DNA of 64,000 nucleotides from Pseudomonas oryzihabitans NBRC 102199 (GTDB lineage Bacteria > Pseudomonadota > Gammaproteobacteria > Pseudomonadales > Pseudomonadaceae): assembly GCF_000730625.1 (NCBI RefSeq), contig NZ_BBIT01000001.1, forward strand, positions 124,001-188,000, given 5' to 3'. Below are positions 27,064 to 35,323 of this stretch, in pieces. The translations under genes were made by a program, and so were the position numbers. The stretch's first letter is position 1. Each line of letters begins with the position of its first letter. The notes beneath the pieces are model-generated. The model had not been told where the DNA came from, made no database searches, and saw nothing but the letters and a program-made list of their open reading frames with translations.

Positions 27064-27927
27064 ATGCCTCGTCGCCGCCGCCGTCCCGAAGAGCACGAGA
27101 ACCACGAACGCTGGCTGGTCTCCTACGCGGACTTCATCACCCTGCTGTTCGCCTTCTTCGTGGTCATGTATTCCATTTCCTCGCTGAACGAGAGCAAGTA
27201 CAAGGTGCTCTCGGACAGCCTGTCGGGCATCTTCAGCCAGCCGGAGCGTTCGCTCAAACCCATCCCCCTCGGCGACCAGCGTCCCGCCGGCGTGACGCCG
27301 ACGGTGATGGATGCCAGCGCCGCCCAGCCGGCCAAGGGTACCCCCAGCGATCCGCTGCAGCAGATCGCCGACAGTGTGCGGGCCACCTTCGGCGATCTCA
27401 TCGCGGGCGATCAGCTGAACATCAAGGCCAGTGAGATGTGGCTGGAAATCGAGCTCAGCTCCAACCTGCTGTTCGCCAGCGGCGATTCCCTGCCGAGCAA
27501 TCCCGCCTTCGGCCTCATGGAGAAGGTGGCCAAGATTCTGGCACCCTTCAAGAATCCGATTCAGGTCCAGGGTTACACGGACGACCGGCCGATCAGCACG
27601 GCGTTGTATCCCACCAACTGGGAGCTGTCGGCAGCCCGGGCCGCCAGTATCGTGCGCCTGCTGATCGGCAATGGTATCGCGCCGCAGCGCCTGGCCGTGG
27701 TGGGCTATGGCGCCTATCAGCCGGTGGTCGACAACACCAGTGACGTCAACCGCGCCCGCAATCGGCGGGTGGTGCTGCTGATCTCGCGCAATCTCGATCT
27801 GTTCCGGCCGCAGAGCACCTTGCAAAATCCGTCGACTGGCACACAATCTGCAGCATCGCCTGGAGAACCGGCGCCCGGAGTGGCGCCTGTCAAATCTTCG
27901 TCGCCGGCCCCAACGCCGGCACCTTGA
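27064..27927 (+). CDS. motD: Flagellar stator protein MotD (MotB family)
   Basis: Peptidoglycan-anchored partner of MotC. The 287 residues begin with a basic tail (MPRRRRRPEE). A single transmembrane helix carries the channel Asp in VSYADFITLLFAFFVVMYS (Asp23), and a plug/linker follows. The OmpA-like domain contains VQGYTDDRPIST and LSAARAASIVRLLI, with NRARNRRVV near its end. A Pro/Ala tail closes the protein. Its stop overlaps the open frame leading into parC. Confidence 0.96.
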   Translation: MPRRRRRPEEHENHERWLVSYADFITLLFAFFVVMYSISSLNESKYKVLSDSLSGIFSQPERSLKPIPLGDQRPAGVTPTVMDASAAQPAKGTPSDPLQQIADSVRATFGDLIAGDQLNIKASEMWLEIELSSNLLFASGDSLPSNPAFGLMEKVAKILAPFKNPIQVQGYTDDRPISTALYPTNWELSAARAASIVRLLIGNGIAPQRLAVVGYGAYQPVVDNTSDVNRARNRRVVLLISRNLDLFRPQSTLQNPSTGTQSAASPGEPAPGVAPVKSSSPAPTPAP

Positions 27928-27962
27928 CCCGGCTGGTCGTGTCGTCGGGAGGAAGTCTGCAC

Positions 27963-28751
27963 ATGAGAGTCTGGGCTGTCGCCAATCAGAAGGGTGGGGT
28001 GGGCAAGACCACCACCACCGTTGCCCTCGCCGGGTTGCTCGGCGATGAGGGCAAGCGCGTCCTGCTGGTGGATCTCGATCCCCACGGTTCCCTGACCAGC
28101 TATTTCGGTCAGGATCCGGACAGCCTCGAACACAGCGTGTTCGACCTGTTCCAGCACGGGGGTCAGGTTCCGGAAGGCCTGCCGCAGCGTCTGCTGCTGC
28201 CCACCAGCCATCCGCAGCTGTCCATGCTGCCATCCAGCACGGCCCTGGCCACCCTGGAGCGGCAGTCGCCTGGCCAGAGCGGCCTGGGGCTGGTGATCTC
28301 CAAGAGCCTGGCGCAGCTGTGGAACGACTTCGATCACGTGTTGATCGACAGTCCGCCGCTGCTCGGCGTACTCATGGTCAATGCCCTGGCAGCCAGCCAG
28401 CATCTGGTGATTCCCACCCAGACCGAATTCCTCGCGCTCAAGGGGCTCGAACGCATGGTCAACACCCTGACCATGATCAACCGTTCGCGCAAGCAGGCGC
28501 TGCCCTACACCATAGTGCCGACCCTGTTCGACCGCCGTACCCAGGCCTCCATCGGCACGCTCAAGGTCCTGCGCAACACCTATCCGGCCCAGCTGTGGCA
28601 GGCCTTCATCCCCATCGATACCCGGCTGCGCGATGCCAGTCGCTCCGGCCAGGTGCCGTCGCGCTACGAGCTGAACAGCCGCGGCGTCATCGCCTACCGG
28701 GCGTTGCTGCGGCATCTGCTCGACGGTGCGCCCAGCAGCCAGGTCGCCTGA
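27963..28751 (+). CDS. parC: ParA-like ATPase ParC, chemosensory array positioning
   Basis: A 262-residue ParA/MinD-family ATPase with Walker A NQKGGVGKTTTTVAL (residues 8-22), VDLDPHGSLTSYFG and LIDSPPLLGVLMVNALAAS. In Vibrio and Pseudomonas the ParA homologue encoded in the che cluster (ParC; PA1462 in P. aeruginosa) places chemosensory arrays at the pole, through ParP. The adjacent CheW-domain gene and cheW fit that role. The ATG at 27963 gives the family N-terminus MRVWAVANQKGG; the frame is open upstream. Confidence 0.92.
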   Translation: MRVWAVANQKGGVGKTTTTVALAGLLGDEGKRVLLVDLDPHGSLTSYFGQDPDSLEHSVFDLFQHGGQVPEGLPQRLLLPTSHPQLSMLPSSTALATLERQSPGQSGLGLVISKSLAQLWNDFDHVLIDSPPLLGVLMVNALAASQHLVIPTQTEFLALKGLERMVNTLTMINRSRKQALPYTIVPTLFDRRTQASIGTLKVLRNTYPAQLWQAFIPIDTRLRDASRSGQVPSRYELNSRGVIAYRALLRHLLDGAPSSQVA

Positions 28752-28752
28752 T

Positions 28753-28780
28753 TCAAGTTTTCCACTCCGCCGGCCGATAG
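28753..28780 (+). promoter_or_regulatory. Candidate FliA (sigma-28) promoter for parP-cheW
   Basis: TCAAGTTT and GCCGATAG, each one mismatch from the sigma-28 boxes TAAAGTTT and GCCGATAA, with a 12-base gap (consensus 11). It lies entirely in the short space between the parC stop and the parP ATG, 28 bases before the latter. The intergenic position makes a chance match less likely. Confidence 0.55.
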
Positions 28781-28808
28781 GCTGGACAACTCACTCACGT
28801 AGATCGCC

Positions 28809-29729
28809 ATGAGCCAACCGACGTCCCTCGACAATCGTCCTCAGCGTGTCCTCCAGGGCTATCTCGATGCCCTGCTGCTGGACGCGTTCCTGGAACTGCC
28901 GACTGCCGAAGCCACGCCTGTCGTGGCGCCGGTGGTGGTGCCGGCCGCGCCGATCGCCAGCGTGAGCGAAGACGAATTCGCCGCCGCGGTACGCGAAGAA
29001 CTCGAGCGGGATGCCGCACGGCAGCCGCGGGTCGTGCCGCTGGCCGCCCGGCGTCCCGCGGTCGCCCTGGCCGAGCGCGTCCTGCCCGAGGTCCTGCTGC
29101 CTGCACCCCAGCCGCTGCTCGCGCCCGAAACCGATATCGAACTGGACTGGCGCGTCCCCGAACTGGCACCGGTCGCCGAGCCGGCCCGTCCGGCGGTGGA
29201 AGGCATCGCTGTGGGCACCCCGGCTACGCAGCCCGTGGCAGCGGCTGGCGTACCGCCCAGCGCCGTGCATCTGGACGGTCGCCCGGAGTGGGGTGAAGAG
29301 CCCTTCGAATGCCTGCTGTTCGACGTCGCCGGCCTGACCCTGGCCGCACCCCTGGTGTGCCTGGGTTCCATCTATCCGCTGGCCGACGAAGAGTTGACGC
29401 CGCTGTTCGGTCAGCCAGACTGGTTCCTGGGCCTGCTACCCTGCCAGGCAGGTAATCTGCGTGTGCTCGACGCGGCGCGCTGGGTGATGCCCGAGCGTTA
29501 CCGTGACGACTATCGCGAGGGGCTGAAATTCGTGATATCGCTGCAAGGCCTGGATTGGGGCCTGGCCGTGCACGGCGTCAGCCATTCGGTACGTCTGGAT
29601 CCCGCCGAGGTCAAATGGCGGAACCAGCGCGCTACCCGGCCGTGGCTGGCCGGTACGGTGATCGATCAGATGTGTGCGCTGCTGGATGTGGCGGCGCTCG
29701 CTGAACAGGTGGTGGGTGGCCGTCGCTAG
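28809..29729 (+). CDS. parP: CheW-domain protein ParP
   Basis: A 306-residue protein with a CheW-like domain in the C-terminal half (about 160-295; EEPFECLLFDVAGLTLAAPL, GLLPCQAGNLRVLDAARWVM). A variable Ala/Val/Pro-rich acidic N-terminal region precedes it. In Vibrio, ParP ties CheA arrays to polar ParC by binding CheA and receptors; its place between parC and cheW supports the same job. The N-terminus (SLDNRPQRVLQGYLDALL) is conserved-looking and probably binds ParC, which is inference. It starts with its own candidate sigma-28 promoter. Confidence 0.88.
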   Translation: MSQPTSLDNRPQRVLQGYLDALLLDAFLELPTAEATPVVAPVVVPAAPIASVSEDEFAAAVREELERDAARQPRVVPLAARRPAVALAERVLPEVLLPAPQPLLAPETDIELDWRVPELAPVAEPARPAVEGIAVGTPATQPVAAAGVPPSAVHLDGRPEWGEEPFECLLFDVAGLTLAAPLVCLGSIYPLADEELTPLFGQPDWFLGLLPCQAGNLRVLDAARWVMPERYRDDYREGLKFVISLQGLDWGLAVHGVSHSVRLDPAEVKWRNQRATRPWLAGTVIDQMCALLDVAALAEQVVGGRR

Positions 29730-29802
29730 GGCTGCCCGCTGCAACTAACCGGCGGGTTCGCCCGCTTCGCCGCACGTGCGGTATTTGACGAGGCTAGGGA
29801 AC

Positions 29803-30282
29803 ATGAAAAAAACGTCCGCACAGGGTTCCGAAGATCCGGTCCTGCAATGGGTCACCTTCCGCCTGGATAACGAGACCTACGGCATCAACGTGATGCAGGT
29901 CCAGGAAGTCCTGCGCTACACCGAAATCGCTCCGGTCCCGGGTGCGCCGAGCTATGTGCTGGGCATCATCAACCTGCGTGGCAACGTGGTGACGGTGATC
30001 GACACCCGTCAGCGCTTCGGTCTGCTGCCCACCGAGGTCACCGACAACACCCGTATCGTCATCATCGAGGCCGACAAGCAGGTCGTTGGCATCCTGGTCG
30101 ACAGCGTGGCCGAGGTGGTCTACCTGCGGCAGTCGGAGATCGAGACCGCACCGAACGTCGGCAATGACGAATCCGCCAAGTTCATCCAGGGTGTGTGCAA
30201 CAAGAACGGCGAGCTGCTGATCCTGGTCGAGCTCGACAAGCTGATGACCGAAGAAGAGTGGTCGGAGCTGGAAAGCATCTGA
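29803..30282 (+). CDS. cheW: Chemotaxis coupling protein CheW
   Basis: Links chemoreceptors to CheA. The 159-residue product is a single CheW domain: QWVTFRLDNETYGINVMQVQ, VLGIINLRGNVVTVIDTRQRFG and VAEVVYLRQSEIETAP. ATG at 29803 has TAGGGA upstream; an in-frame upstream start would add nine residues. The stop codon overlaps the next gene's ATG by one base. Confidence 0.96.
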   Translation: MKKTSAQGSEDPVLQWVTFRLDNETYGINVMQVQEVLRYTEIAPVPGAPSYVLGIINLRGNVVTVIDTRQRFGLLPTEVTDNTRIVIIEADKQVVGILVDSVAEVVYLRQSEIETAPNVGNDESAKFIQGVCNKNGELLILVELDKLMTEEEWSELESI

Positions 30283-30698
30283 TGCTCGTCGGGCTTATCC
30301 TGCTCAGCGTCGCCCTGGGGCTGGCCTGTGCCGGCCTCGGCGGTTGCTGCTGGCTGCTCTGGCAACGCCAGCAGCAGCAGGCGGCCAAGCTGGCCGAGCG
30401 GGAGGCCCTGGTCGACAAGCGCATGCAGATCCTGCTCAAGCGCCTGGAAACCTACCAGGCCGGACAGGTACGCATGGGTGAACAGGTGCAGGGACTGGCC
30501 AAGGTGGTGGCGCCCTTGCCCGATCGGTTGACCCAGATCGAGCAGAGCGACCCTACCAGTCTGTCGTTTTCCCAGGCTGCGCGCCTGGTGGGACTGGGCG
30601 CCAGCGCCGACGATCTCACCCAGGCCTGTGGTCTGTCCCAGGCCGAAGCCGAGCTGGTGGCCCGGCTGCACCGACAGCGCCAGCAGCGTTCCGGCTAG
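30282..30698 (+). CDS. DUF2802 membrane protein of the chemotaxis operon
   Basis: A 138-residue protein with an N-terminal transmembrane helix (about residues 2-22). A charged coiled-coil region rich in Gln and Lys (23-75) follows, and then the DUF2802 core LSFSQAARLVGLGASADDL and GLSQAEAELVARLHR. The C-terminal part looks like a helix-turn-helix-type fold (CGLSQAEAELVARL), though no DNA role is known. It is coupled to cheW by TGATG overlap and is commonly found at this spot in Pseudomonas. Function unknown; a role in motility is guilt by association. Confidence 0.82.
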   Translation: MLVGLILLSVALGLACAGLGGCCWLLWQRQQQQAAKLAEREALVDKRMQILLKRLETYQAGQVRMGEQVQGLAKVVAPLPDRLTQIEQSDPTSLSFSQAARLVGLGASADDLTQACGLSQAEAELVARLHRQRQQRSG

Positions 30699-30732
30699 GA
30701 GCCGCTGACGCCACCGGCGCGGGATCGCCGCC

Positions 30733-31656
30733 TCAGCTGACGATCCAGCGGTAGAGCGCGATCACCACCAGCACCGCCAGCACTGGCTTGGCAATGCGAT
30801 AGGCCTTGGGATGGCGCCGCTTGAATTTCTTCACGCCGCCACCGATACGATCCCCGAATCTCTTGCTGAAGGCATAGGCCTGGTTGATGCCGCCGACGCG
30901 TTCGCCTTCGACGTTCTGCGGCGCCGTGGCGCTGCCCAGGAAGCGGCTGACCGCCTGGTTGACGCGGGTCAGCAGGCGATTGCGCAGCGGCCGCTCGACG
31001 TCGCAGAAGAGGATGACCCGGGTCTGGTCGGTCTCGTTCTTCACCCAGTGCACATAGGTCTCGTCGAACATCACGTCCTCGCCGTCGCGCCAGGCATAGG
31101 GCTGGCCGTCGACATAGATGCGGCAGGCATCCGAGTTGGGCGTGGCCAGACCCAGGTGGTAGCGCAGCGAGCCGCCGAAGGGATCGCGATGGGGATTCAG
31201 GTGGCTGCCGCCCGGCAGCAGCGCGAACATGGCGCCCTTGACGTTGGGGATCTGCCGCACCAGCTCCACGGTGCGCGGGCAGAGGGTCTGGGCGGAGGGC
31301 AGCGGCTCGCCGTACCAGGTCAGGTAGAAGCGCTTCCAGCCCTTCTTGAAGAAGGAACCGAAGCCGGCATCATTGTCCTTTTCCGCCGCGCGGATGTAGC
31401 CCTCGTCGAACAGCCGCAGGGCCTCGACGCGAATCTCCTGCCAGTTGTCCTTGAGCACATCCAGCTCGGGAAAGCGGCTGCGATCCAGATAGGGCTTGGA
31501 CGGCACGCTGGAGAACAGGTACATCAGGGCGTTGTACGGCGCGAACACCGCCGAGTGGTTGACCAGCTGACGCAGGAAGGGCAGGCGAGCGCGTCCGCGA
31601 AGGTGAACGAAAAGCACGCTGGCGACGAAGAGCAGGACGATCGCTAAGGTAATCAT
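30733..31656 (-). CDS. lpxO: LpxO-like lipid A/aspartyl beta-hydroxylase
   Basis: Fe(II)/2-oxoglutarate dioxygenase of the aspartyl/asparaginyl beta-hydroxylase family. In Pseudomonas and Salmonella, LpxO proteins add a 2-OH to a secondary acyl chain of lipid A. The 307-residue protein has an N-terminal membrane anchor (about 1-18) and a C-terminal hydrophobic end. Iron ligands are His156 and Asp158 (NPHRDPFGG) and His203 (ETYVHWVKNET). The RVILFCDVERP segment supplies an Arg for 2-oxoglutarate. It is convergent with the chemotaxis operon and stands alone. P. aeruginosa has two paralogues; which one this matches I cannot tell. Confidence 0.88.
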   Translation of the reverse strand: MITLAIVLLFVASVLFVHLRGRARLPFLRQLVNHSAVFAPYNALMYLFSSVPSKPYLDRSRFPELDVLKDNWQEIRVEALRLFDEGYIRAAEKDNDAGFGSFFKKGWKRFYLTWYGEPLPSAQTLCPRTVELVRQIPNVKGAMFALLPGGSHLNPHRDPFGGSLRYHLGLATPNSDACRIYVDGQPYAWRDGEDVMFDETYVHWVKNETDQTRVILFCDVERPLRNRLLTRVNQAVSRFLGSATAPQNVEGERVGGINQAYAFSKRFGDRIGGGVKKFKRRHPKAYRIAKPVLAVLVVIALYRWIVS

Positions 31657-31826
31657 GGGCGAATTGTGATCGGCAGCGCCCGAACCAGGGGCGGATAGGT
31701 CATGACCGCATTATTTCACCCCAGAGAAAGGCTTGCACTCGGTTCGTCGGCTGCGCAGGATGGACACCCTGGCGCGCGGCCGCTTCCGAGCTGCGCCCCC
31801 TTGGATGATCTAGACGAGTCGTATCG

Positions 31827-32366
31827 ATGAGCATGTCCCTACGCGACCAGCTGCTGAAAGCCGGATTGGTCAATGAAAAGCAGGCCAAGCAGGCCGTCAA
31901 GCAGAAGCAGAAGCAGAACCGCATGGAGCATCGCGGGCAGGCGGAAAAGGATCGCTCCCAGGAGTTGGCCGTCCAGCAGGCCCAGGCGGAAAAACTGGCC
32001 AAGGACCAGGAGCTCAATCGCGCTCAGGAAGAGAAGAAGAAGCGCAAGGCCGAGCAGGCGCAGATCAAGCAGCTGATCGAAACCAGCCGCCTGCCCAAGC
32101 TGACCACCGAGGACTACTACAACTTCGTCGACGACAAGAAGGTCAAGCGCCTGTCGGTCAACGTCATGATGAGAGACAAGCTCAGCAAGGGCAGTCTGGC
32201 CATCGTGCGCTACGAAGGCCGCTACGAGGTGGTGCCCCGGGCTACCGCCGAACGCATCCAGGAGCGCGATCCCAAGCGGGTGGTGCTGCTCAACGTGCAG
32301 AGCGGCGAGCCTGATCCGGACGATCCCTACGCCGCCTACCAGGTGCCGGACGACCTGATGTGGTGA
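31827..32366 (+). CDS. DUF2058 (YaiL-like) nucleoid/ribosome-associated protein
   Basis: A 179-residue, highly charged protein. Residues 1-90 are a Lys/Gln/Glu helix (KQAKQAVKQKQKQNRMEHR). A conserved C-terminal part contains TEDYYNFVDDKKVKRL and IVRYEGRYEVVPRATAERI. This is the DUF2058 family, E. coli YaiL. Function is not established. The 170-base upstream gap holds no promoter I would defend. Confidence 0.88.
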   Translation: MSMSLRDQLLKAGLVNEKQAKQAVKQKQKQNRMEHRGQAEKDRSQELAVQQAQAEKLAKDQELNRAQEEKKKRKAEQAQIKQLIETSRLPKLTTEDYYNFVDDKKVKRLSVNVMMRDKLSKGSLAIVRYEGRYEVVPRATAERIQERDPKRVVLLNVQSGEPDPDDPYAAYQVPDDLMW

Positions 32367-32375
32367 GTGGCCTGG

Positions 32376-33020
32376 TCAGGCCTTCTGCCTGACCAGCATG
32401 TAGATGCGGTAGACGGCGATGCTGGGGATCAGCTGCAGGAAGCCCGACAGGGTCTGCAGCACGATCTCCGGCACCGCGGCCTCGGCGAAATGCCGGGTGA
32501 TCCAGGCGTCGAGCAGCCAGGCCGGCAGGACCGTGGCCAGGATGCACGCCAGCAGGGTGAAGAAATGCCCGCGGCTCAGCCGGAAGCTGCCGCGCAGGGC
32601 GTCCAGCGGCGCCCGTCCCTCCAGGACCAGCAGGTTCTCGGCAAAGGCCAGCTTGGCCATGATCAGAAAGCCCGGCACGATCAACAGCGAAAATCCCAGC
32701 ATCACCAGCCCCGAGGTCACGGCGGCGAGGACGGCGAAGCGCGGCCAGAGCAGCAGGGCGGCTCCCCATACGCCGCTCAGGCGCGGGGTGTTGCCCTGGG
32801 TGCGCGCCTCCAGAAAGATCAGCAGTGCGGCGGTGTAGAGCGGATAGCAGAGCAGACTGACCAGCATGTCCCACAGGCCGCCGTTGGCGCCGAAGCGCTC
32901 CAGCACCTGATAGCGCAGCAGGGCTTCGAGCAGCAGCCAGGGCAGGGTGAGGACGGCCAGGGGGCGCAGATTGCGGGCAAAGAAGGACAGCGAGTCGCGC
33001 AGGATATCGACAGGGTTCAT
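32376..33020 (-). CDS. YciC-like inner-membrane protein
   Basis: A 214-residue polytopic protein with about five or six hydrophobic segments, starting MNPVDILRDSLSFFARN. It carries the LRGSFRLSRGHFFTLLA motif of the UPF0259/YciC family. No function is known for the family. It is convergent with the DUF2058 gene (nine-base gap) and shares direction with the hydrolase gene 30 bases upstream of it. Confidence 0.8.
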   Translation of the reverse strand: MNPVDILRDSLSFFARNLRPLAVLTLPWLLLEALLRYQVLERFGANGGLWDMLVSLLCYPLYTAALLIFLEARTQGNTPRLSGVWGAALLLWPRFAVLAAVTSGLVMLGFSLLIVPGFLIMAKLAFAENLLVLEGRAPLDALRGSFRLSRGHFFTLLACILATVLPAWLLDAWITRHFAEAAVPEIVLQTLSGFLQLIPSIAVYRIYMLVRQKA

Positions 33021-33050
33021 GCAACGCTTCCAGACGGGCAGGGGGGCAGT

Positions 33051-33617
33051 CTAGCAGGGCGACCCGCTCGCTCGCAGGCGTTCGAGCATGGCCGCGGTGG
33101 AGGTGACGGTGGCGTACTCGCCGTGCAGGTTGGCCATGGCCATCGCATGGACCTCCTCGGCACTGCGGGGCCGCCCGGCGAAGTCGGTCTTGGCGAAGGT
33201 GTAGCAGGCGTCTTCGGCGACCCAGGTGGTGAAGTCCAGATTGCCGGCGCTGCGGGCCGTGGACTCCACCGAATTCTCGCTGGCCACGCCGCAGATCAGC
33301 AGCGACGCGATGCCGCGCTGATGCAGCCAGCGCTCCAGCCCGCTGTTGGCGAAGGCGTCCGGGACCTGCTTGTCGAACACCGGCTCGCCGGGCAGGGGCG
33401 CCAGGGCCGGCTGGAATTCCACGCCGGGCTGCCCTGGCCAGAACACCGAACGCGGATCGCGCGACAGGTGCCGGACATGCAGCAGGGGCGCGTGGGCCTG
33501 GCGCCAGGCCGCCAGCAGCTCGGCCAGGCGCTGCTCGGCTTCGGGGTGGTTGCGTGGGCCCAGGTGCGGGGCGCGGATGCCCTGTTGCTGGTCGATCAGG
33601 ATGAGCAGGGGCGGCAT
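33051..33617 (-). CDS. Isochorismatase-fold cysteine hydrolase
   Basis: A 188-residue cysteine hydrolase of the isochorismatase/nicotinamidase superfamily. The triad is Asp9 (LILIDQQ), Lys83 (VFDKQVPDAF) and Cys109 (LLICGVASENSV), with the cis-peptide Val-Ala before the Ser. The substrate cannot be read from sequence; plain isochorismatase-like hydrolases act on amides or are uncharacterised. The frame is open far upstream, but MPPLLILIDQQ is the normal family start. Confidence 0.87.
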   Translation of the reverse strand: MPPLLILIDQQQGIRAPHLGPRNHPEAEQRLAELLAAWRQAHAPLLHVRHLSRDPRSVFWPGQPGVEFQPALAPLPGEPVFDKQVPDAFANSGLERWLHQRGIASLLICGVASENSVESTARSAGNLDFTTWVAEDACYTFAKTDFAGRPRSAEEVHAMAMANLHGEYATVTSTAAMLERLRASGSPC

Positions 33618-33890
33618 GCGCAGGCCTCGCGGGCAAAGACTCAGACTCCCGCAGCGCCGGCCGGTTGTCCAGTCCTGGACGCCACCCGGAACTCCCTGGC
33701 AGGGCCGCTCTTCAGATGGGAAGGGCGCCAGTGGCCTCTGGCTGAACCTGTGCTGAATGCCTTGCGAACGCAACTTGAAAAGCAACCGCTGCGCCTTTAT
33801 CTGGCATAACAGTGCGCAGCCTTGCGCCTTTCGACATCCAGGCCGCTCCTCGGGGAAGGCCGCCAGTAGACCGTCTGCGGGAGGGTCATC

Positions 33891-34676
33891 ATGCAACGCG
33901 AAGAAAGCCAGCTGATCGAAGGTCTGTTCGACCGTCTCAAGACCACGGAAGCCCAGACCGCGCCCCGTGACCGGGAAGCCGAGGCGCTGATCCAGCAGCG
34001 CCTGCGCGAGCAGCCCGCGGCACCCTACTACATGGCCCAGGCGATGCTGATCCAGGAAGCCGCCATCAAGCGGCTGGACCAGCGCGTCCGCGAACTGGAA
34101 AGCCAGATGGCCCAGGTCCAGCAGAATCGCCCGAGCAGCGGTGGCTTCCTGTCCAGCCTCTTCGGTGGCGGTAGCAGCCAGCCAGCGGGCGGTCAGGCAG
34201 CGGCCAACGCGGCGCCGTCGCGTGGCTGGAATGATCCGGGTCCGGCGGCGTCGCGGCCCGCCAATCCGGGGTATGCCCAGCCCAATCCAGGGTATGCCCA
34301 GCCCAATCCCGGCTATGGCGCACCCCAGGCAGCGCCCTCGCGCATGGGCGGTTTCATGGGCGGTGCGCTGCAGACGGCGGCCGGGGTAGCCGGTGGCGTG
34401 CTGGCGGCTCAGGCGATTTCGGGCCTGTTCCACCATTCGCAACCCGAGGAGATCGTCAACGTCATCAATGAGACCCCGGCTGCCGACCAGGGCCTGGCCG
34501 ATGCCGGCTCCCAGGGAGGCTGGGCGGACAACGCCAGCTACGACAATGGCGGCGGATTCCAGGACGCCGGTGGCTATCAGGATAACGGGGGCTTCCAGGA
34601 CGCTGCCGACTATGGCGATACCGGCGGCGGTGGCGGCTTCTTCGACGACAGTGGCGACGACGACTCCTTCATCTGA
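33891..34676 (+). CDS. DUF2076 protein with Pro/Gly repeats
   Basis: A 261-residue protein. The conserved N-terminal DUF2076 region (about 1-85) has QLIEGLFDRLKTTEAQ and YYMAQAMLIQEAAIKRLDQR and is a helical, possibly coiled-coil segment. A Pro/Ala/Gly/Asn-rich section with NPGYAQP repeats (about 125-145) follows, then a hydrophobic Gly-rich patch (GGFMGGALQTAAGVAGGVLA). The tail is acidic and Gly-rich. Annotated in databases as a periplasmic ligand-binding sensor, but no signal peptide is visible, so I doubt that. The 273-base upstream gap shows a TTGAAA near 33776 but no convincing -10. Function unknown. Confidence 0.82.
   Translation: MQREESQLIEGLFDRLKTTEAQTAPRDREAEALIQQRLREQPAAPYYMAQAMLIQEAAIKRLDQRVRELESQMAQVQQNRPSSGGFLSSLFGGGSSQPAGGQAAANAAPSRGWNDPGPAASRPANPGYAQPNPGYAQPNPGYGAPQAAPSRMGGFMGGALQTAAGVAGGVLAAQAISGLFHHSQPEEIVNVINETPAADQGLADAGSQGGWADNASYDNGGGFQDAGGYQDNGGFQDAADYGDTGGGGGFFDDSGDDDSFI
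34263..34325 (+). repeat. 21-bp tandem repeat in the DUF2076 gene
   Basis: Two near-perfect 21-base units (34263-34283, 34284-34304; one difference) encoding NPGYAQP, and a third diverged unit (34305-34325) encoding NPGYGAP. In frame, so copy-number change would alter only linker length. Confidence 0.9.
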
Positions 34677-34693
34677 CGGGGCGTCGCTCCGCC

Positions 34694-34726
34694 AGCCCTG
34701 GTGCCGCGAGGCGCCGGGGCTTTTTT
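34694..34726 (+). terminator. Rho-independent terminator after the DUF2076 gene
   Basis: Stem of 12 pairs (two G-U) with a GCGA tetraloop, followed by six T. It ends the forward transcript just before the 3' end of the reversed regulator gene. Confidence 0.85.
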
Positions 34727-34736
34727 CTGCGTGCCG

Positions 34737-35174
34737 TCAGCCGGGCAGGAGCGGCAGGGGGCGCTCGAAGGGCGTCGACAGCACCACCACGGTACGGCTC
34801 ATGCCGAACTGGTTCAGCTGATCGATGAGGCTCTCCAGTTCACCCATGTCGCGTACGGCGACGCGCAGCATCAGGCAGTCTTCACCCGTGACCCGGTGGC
34901 AGGCGAGCAGCTGGGGCAGGGCCTCCAGCTTCTTCAATACCGGGCCCTGACTGGTGCTGTGCAGGCGCAGGGAGATCAGGCATTCGGTGCCATAGCCCAG
35001 GGCGCGGCGATCGATACGGGCGCCATAGCCGGTGATGATCCCGGCGTCTTCCAGCTTGGCGATGCGCTCGGCGATGGCTGGCGCGGAGAGTCCCAGCCGG
35101 CGACCCAGGTCCGCGTAGCTGGCGCGGCCCTCCACCAGCAGCAGGTCGATGAGACGGCGATCGATATGGTCCAT
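34737..35174 (-). CDS. AsnC/Lrp-family transcriptional regulator
   Basis: A 145-residue regulator with an N-terminal helix-turn-helix (DLGRRLGLSAPAIAERIAKL, about 22-41) and the IITGYGARIDRRALGY hinge. The C-terminal RAM ligand domain has VTGEDCLMLRVAVRDMGELE. It is divergent from a DMT-family exporter with 149 bases between; AsnC-type regulators commonly control an adjacent exporter in response to an amino acid. A perfect 15-base palindrome in the gap is a likely operator. The ligand is unknown. Confidence 0.92.
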   Translation of the reverse strand: MDHIDRRLIDLLLVEGRASYADLGRRLGLSAPAIAERIAKLEDAGIITGYGARIDRRALGYGTECLISLRLHSTSQGPVLKKLEALPQLLACHRVTGEDCLMLRVAVRDMGELESLIDQLNQFGMSRTVVVLSTPFERPLPLLPG

Positions 35175-35187
35175 GTCCGTTCCCCTG

Positions 35188-35202
35188 CCTTCGAATCGAA
35201 GG
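35188..35202. promoter_or_regulatory. Candidate operator between the Lrp-type regulator and exporter
   Basis: CCTTCGA-A-TCGAAGG, a perfect 15-base palindrome 14 bases upstream of the regulator's start codon. Symmetry and place suit autoregulation by the AsnC-family dimer. Confidence 0.45.
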
Positions 35203-35323
35203 TCTTTGCTCCTAAAGTCTGCTGAATCAAAGCCTGATCGGCCCTTTATCCCCTGACTGTATCTTAGCCGTCCCGGCGTGCGCTCCTACAATGGCTGCCT
35301 GACCCCTCAGGAATCCCTCGCGC

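Noticed and set aside
32367-33809. A 480-codon forward open frame opposite the YciC-like and hydrolase genes.
   Set aside because: Gln/Gly-rich antisense translation over two genes with clear protein families on the other strand.
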